Of a DNA stretch of 64,000 nt, positions 62,073-64,000 are shown one piece after another. Position 1 is the first letter of the stretch, and each line of letters starts with the position of its first letter. The notes under the pieces were generated by a model. It did no database searches, was not told the origin of the DNA, and saw nothing but the letters and a program-made list of their open reading frames with translations. The position numbers and the translations under genes are program-made. Origin of the DNA: an uncultured Roseivirga sp. (lineage in GTDB: Bacteria > Bacteroidota > Bacteroidia > Cytophagales > Cyclobacteriaceae); assembly GCA_947493005.1 (NCBI GenBank), contig CANLOY010000001.1, forward strand, positions 893,209-957,208, in the 5' to 3' direction.

Positions 62073-64000
62073 ATGAAGAACCGTGTTTTCATAGCTATTC
62101 TGACAATTACGCTGTCTGTATTTGAATCAATGGCATTGCCATATAATACTACAATAACTGGCACTGTAACTCATGAAACATGTGTAGGTGATGGTCAAGG
62201 AGCTATAGATATTAGCCTTTCTGGTGGTACCGCACCCTATACTTTTTCATGGAGCAACGGAGCAACAACTGAAGATATTTCAGGCTTGACTGCAGGAAAT
62301 TACACAGTGACGGTAACCGACAATAATGGAGTAATAGACACTGAGACTTTCACAGTGAATCCAGGTCTGGATTTAAACTCAGGAACTAATGACAATATTA
62401 AAGATGTGACCTGCTTTAGAGGAAAAGATGCCAGCATTAAAATTACGGTAAGTGCTGGTGTTGGACCCTATACTTATTCATGGCAAGATTCAGATGGAAA
62501 TATTGTGGGAACACAATCTTTGTTAAAGGATGTTCCTGCCGGAGTTTATACAGTATTAGTAACTGATGGTAACGGGTGTACACTGTCTAAGACTTTTACC
62601 GTCAACGAACCTCCTCCAACTTTTACAGTTACACCCACATTGACGCATGTTTCTTGTAATGGAGGAAGTAATGGGGCCATTTCGCTTTCTGTTACCACTA
62701 GCGGCTCAGGCAATGGTAACTTTTCATACACATGGACTCATGGAGAGTCTGGAGCAAGTATTAGTGGTTTAACAGCAGGAGTTTATGAGGTTCAAATTTC
62801 TGATAATAAAGATTGTGAGATCCACACCTTTACGATCACCGAGCCCTTAGCATTAAGTTTATCCACGAGTCAGGTAGATGTTTTATGTAATGGAGCATCA
62901 ACGGGAAGTATTGACTTAAGTGTAACAGGTGGCACGGGTGGTTATAGCTATAGCTGGGACAATGGTGCTAGCACGGAAGACTTAAGTGCTCTTTCAGCCG
63001 GAACATATACTGTAACAGTAACCGATGGCAATGGTTGTATGGCTAACACTTCGGTAACGATCACCGAGCCCTTAGCATTAAGTTTATCTACGAGTCAGGT
63101 AGATGTTTTATGTAATGGCGCATCAACAGGAAGCATAGACTTAAGTGTTATAGGAGGCACCGGAGGATATAGCTATAGTTGGAACAATGGCGCGAGTACT
63201 GAAGATTTAAGTGCTCTTTCAGCCGGTACTTATACTGTAACAGTAACTGATGGGAATGGTTGTATGGCGAACACTTCAGTAACGATCACCGAGCCCTTGG
63301 CATTAAGTCTGTCCACAAGTAAAGTAGATATTTTATGTAATGGAGCAACAACAGGAAGTATAGACTTAAGTGTAACAGGAGGCACCGGAGGATATAGCTA
63401 TAGTTGGAACAATGGCGCGAGTACTGAAGATTTAAGTGCTCTTTCAGCCGGAACATACACTGTAACAGTAACCGATGGCAATGGTTGTATGGCTAATACC
63501 TCAGTAACGATCACCGAACCCTTGGCTTTAAATTTATCCACAAGTAAAGTAGATATTTTATGTAATGGCGCAACAACAGGAAGTATAGACTTAAGTGTTA
63601 CCGGTGGTACCGGAGGATACAGTTACAGTTGGGACAATGGCGCGAGTACTGAAGATTTAAGTGCTCTTTCAGCCGGAACATATACAGTAACCGTAACCGA
63701 TGGGAATGGTTGTATGGCAAACACTTCAGTAACGATCACTGAGCCTTTGGCTTTAAGCTTATCCACCAGTCAGGTGAATGCGAGTTGCAAAGGAGATACA
63801 AATGGAAGTATAGACTTGAGTGTAACAGGCGGCACCGGAGGATATAGCTATAGTTGGGACAATGGTGCGAGTACTGAAGATTTAAGTACTCTTTCAGCCG
63901 GTACCTATACAGTAACCGTAACAGATGGCAATGGTTGTATGGCAAATACTTCGGTAACGATTACCGAGCCAGCTACCTCCATGACAGTAGGCAGTACCAT
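62073..64000 (+). CDS. Second SprB-repeat surface protein (3' end outside window)
   Basis: The frame opens with a signal peptide (MKNRVFIAILTITLSVFESMA) and stays open to the end of the window, about 642 codons. The first three units are divergent SprB repeats (CVGDGQGAIDISLSGGTAPYTFSWSNG; CFRGKDASIKI; CNGGSNGAISL). At least five near-identical copies of a 75-residue unit follow (CNGASTGSIDLSVTGGTGGY, then SYSWDNGAST). No C-terminal sorting domain is visible, so type IX export is inferred from the repeat type. It is paralogous to the giant gene at 44.6-52.8 kb. Confidence 0.88.
   Translation, partial: MKNRVFIAILTITLSVFESMALPYNTTITGTVTHETCVGDGQGAIDISLSGGTAPYTFSWSNGATTEDISGLTAGNYTVTVTDNNGVIDTETFTVNPGLDLNSGTNDNIKDVTCFRGKDASIKITVSAGVGPYTYSWQDSDGNIVGTQSLLKDVPAGVYTVLVTDGNGCTLSKTFTVNEPPPTFTVTPTLTHVSCNGGSNGAISLSVTTSGSGNGNFSYTWTHGESGASISGLTAGVYEVQISDNKDCEIHTFTITEPLALSLSTSQVDVLCNGASTGSIDLSVTGGTGGYSYSWDNGASTEDLSALSAGTYTVTVTDGNGCMANTSVTITEPLALSLSTSQVDVLCNGASTGSIDLSVIGGTGGYSYSWNNGASTEDLSALSAGTYTVTVTDGNGCMANTSVTITEPLALSLSTSKVDILCNGATTGSIDLSVTGGTGGYSYSWNNGASTEDLSALSAGTYTVTVTDGNGCMANTSVTITEPLALNLSTSKVDILCNGATTGSIDLSVTGGTGGYSYSWDNGASTEDLSALSAGTYTVTVTDGNGCMANTSVTITEPLALSLSTSQVNASCKGDTNGSIDLSVTGGTGGYSYSWDNGASTEDLSTLSAGTYTVTVTDGNGCMANTSVTITEPATSMTVGST
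62832..63956 (+). repeat. Five near-identical 225-bp tandem repeats (coding)
   Basis: The marker ACGATCACC or a one-base variant recurs at 62832, 63057, 63282, 63507, 63732 and 63957, giving an exact 225-bp (75-codon) period. Copies differ mostly at scattered, often synonymous positions. A sixth copy begins at 63957 but changes character (ACCGAGCCAGCTACC). Confidence 0.92.

Noticed and set aside
62832..63956. Regular repeats considered as a CRISPR or satellite array
   Set aside because: The 225-bp period is a multiple of three, there are no unique spacers, and the frame encodes SprB repeats throughout.

Overview
This 64 kb stretch looks like a chromosomal region of a Bacteroidota bacterium, most likely a marine Cytophagia/Cytophagales member of the Roseivirga/Fulvivirga/Marivirga type. 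The assignment rests on gene content: two SprB-repeat adhesins, one with a type B gliding/T9SS C-terminal domain and a PorP/SprF partner; SusC/FecA-like TonB receptors; an ECF sigma/FecR pair; a LytS/LytTR two-component pair; and secreted proteins with 'AQ'-type signal peptides. Shine-Dalgarno motifs are scarce and several genes appear to use TTG or GTG starts within 4-nt overlaps. No database search was possible, so the genus is an inference.

Layout. 1-9.3 kb is housekeeping: glyA (5' end missing), tatC, rpiB, a DUF6427-like membrane protein, rbfA, a LolC/E-like permease, a SNF2 helicase and radA. 9.6-13.8 kb is an accessory island: two tandem tail-fibre-like secreted proteins, the 5' stub of an RHS/YD-type gene, an IS1-family element and a DM13 protein. 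The stub carries a perfect 102-bp copy of the interior of that transposase gene. 13.8-22.8 kb holds an ACC deaminase/D-cysteine desulfhydrase homologue, rluD, trhA, a voltage-gated channel with a C-terminal zinc ribbon, a MscS channel, the LytTR/LytS pair and a type II NADH dehydrogenase. 22.8-23.9 kb looks empty at first but contains a candidate structured RNA with a terminator and three small minus-strand reading frames. 23.9-29.3 kb carries uvrA, a nuclease-family membrane protein with a partner, and a winged-helix regulator/membrane protein pair. Two matching palindromes lie upstream of these minus-strand transcripts.

29.3-35.6 kb is a Fec-type cell-surface signalling operon: ECF sigma, FecR, an STN-containing TonB receptor, a small outer-membrane barrel, and a second protein that fuses an STN domain to a barrel related to that small one. 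35.6-38 kb has HAD, LOG-family and TIGR01777 enzymes. 38.4-44.2 kb has a TonB receptor preceded by a lipoprotein, then a solitary MoxR ATPase. 44.6-53.9 kb has the 2,736-residue SprB-repeat protein (about 33 repeats, PKD, T9SS type B C-terminus) and its PorP/SprF partner. 54-61.8 kb has a short asparaginase-domain protein, a subtilase with a large insertion, a FtsX-like permease, a TPR protein and small unknowns, plus a candidate sRNA at 58.8-58.97 kb. From 62.07 kb to the end runs a second SprB-repeat gene whose last five complete units are near-identical 225-bp copies.

Functional themes are envelope biogenesis and surface display (Tat, a Lol-like permease, T9SS substrates, TonB receptors), sensing with regulated uptake (FecIR, LytS/LytTR), and DNA or RNA maintenance (uvrA, radA, SNF2, rbfA, rluD). 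The most unusual features are the transposase fragment in the RHS stub, the palindromic IS ends, the paired operators around 28.3 and 29.3 kb, the two candidate small RNAs, the STN-barrel fusion and the homogenised repeats at the 3' end. No tRNA, rRNA or CRISPR array was recognised.
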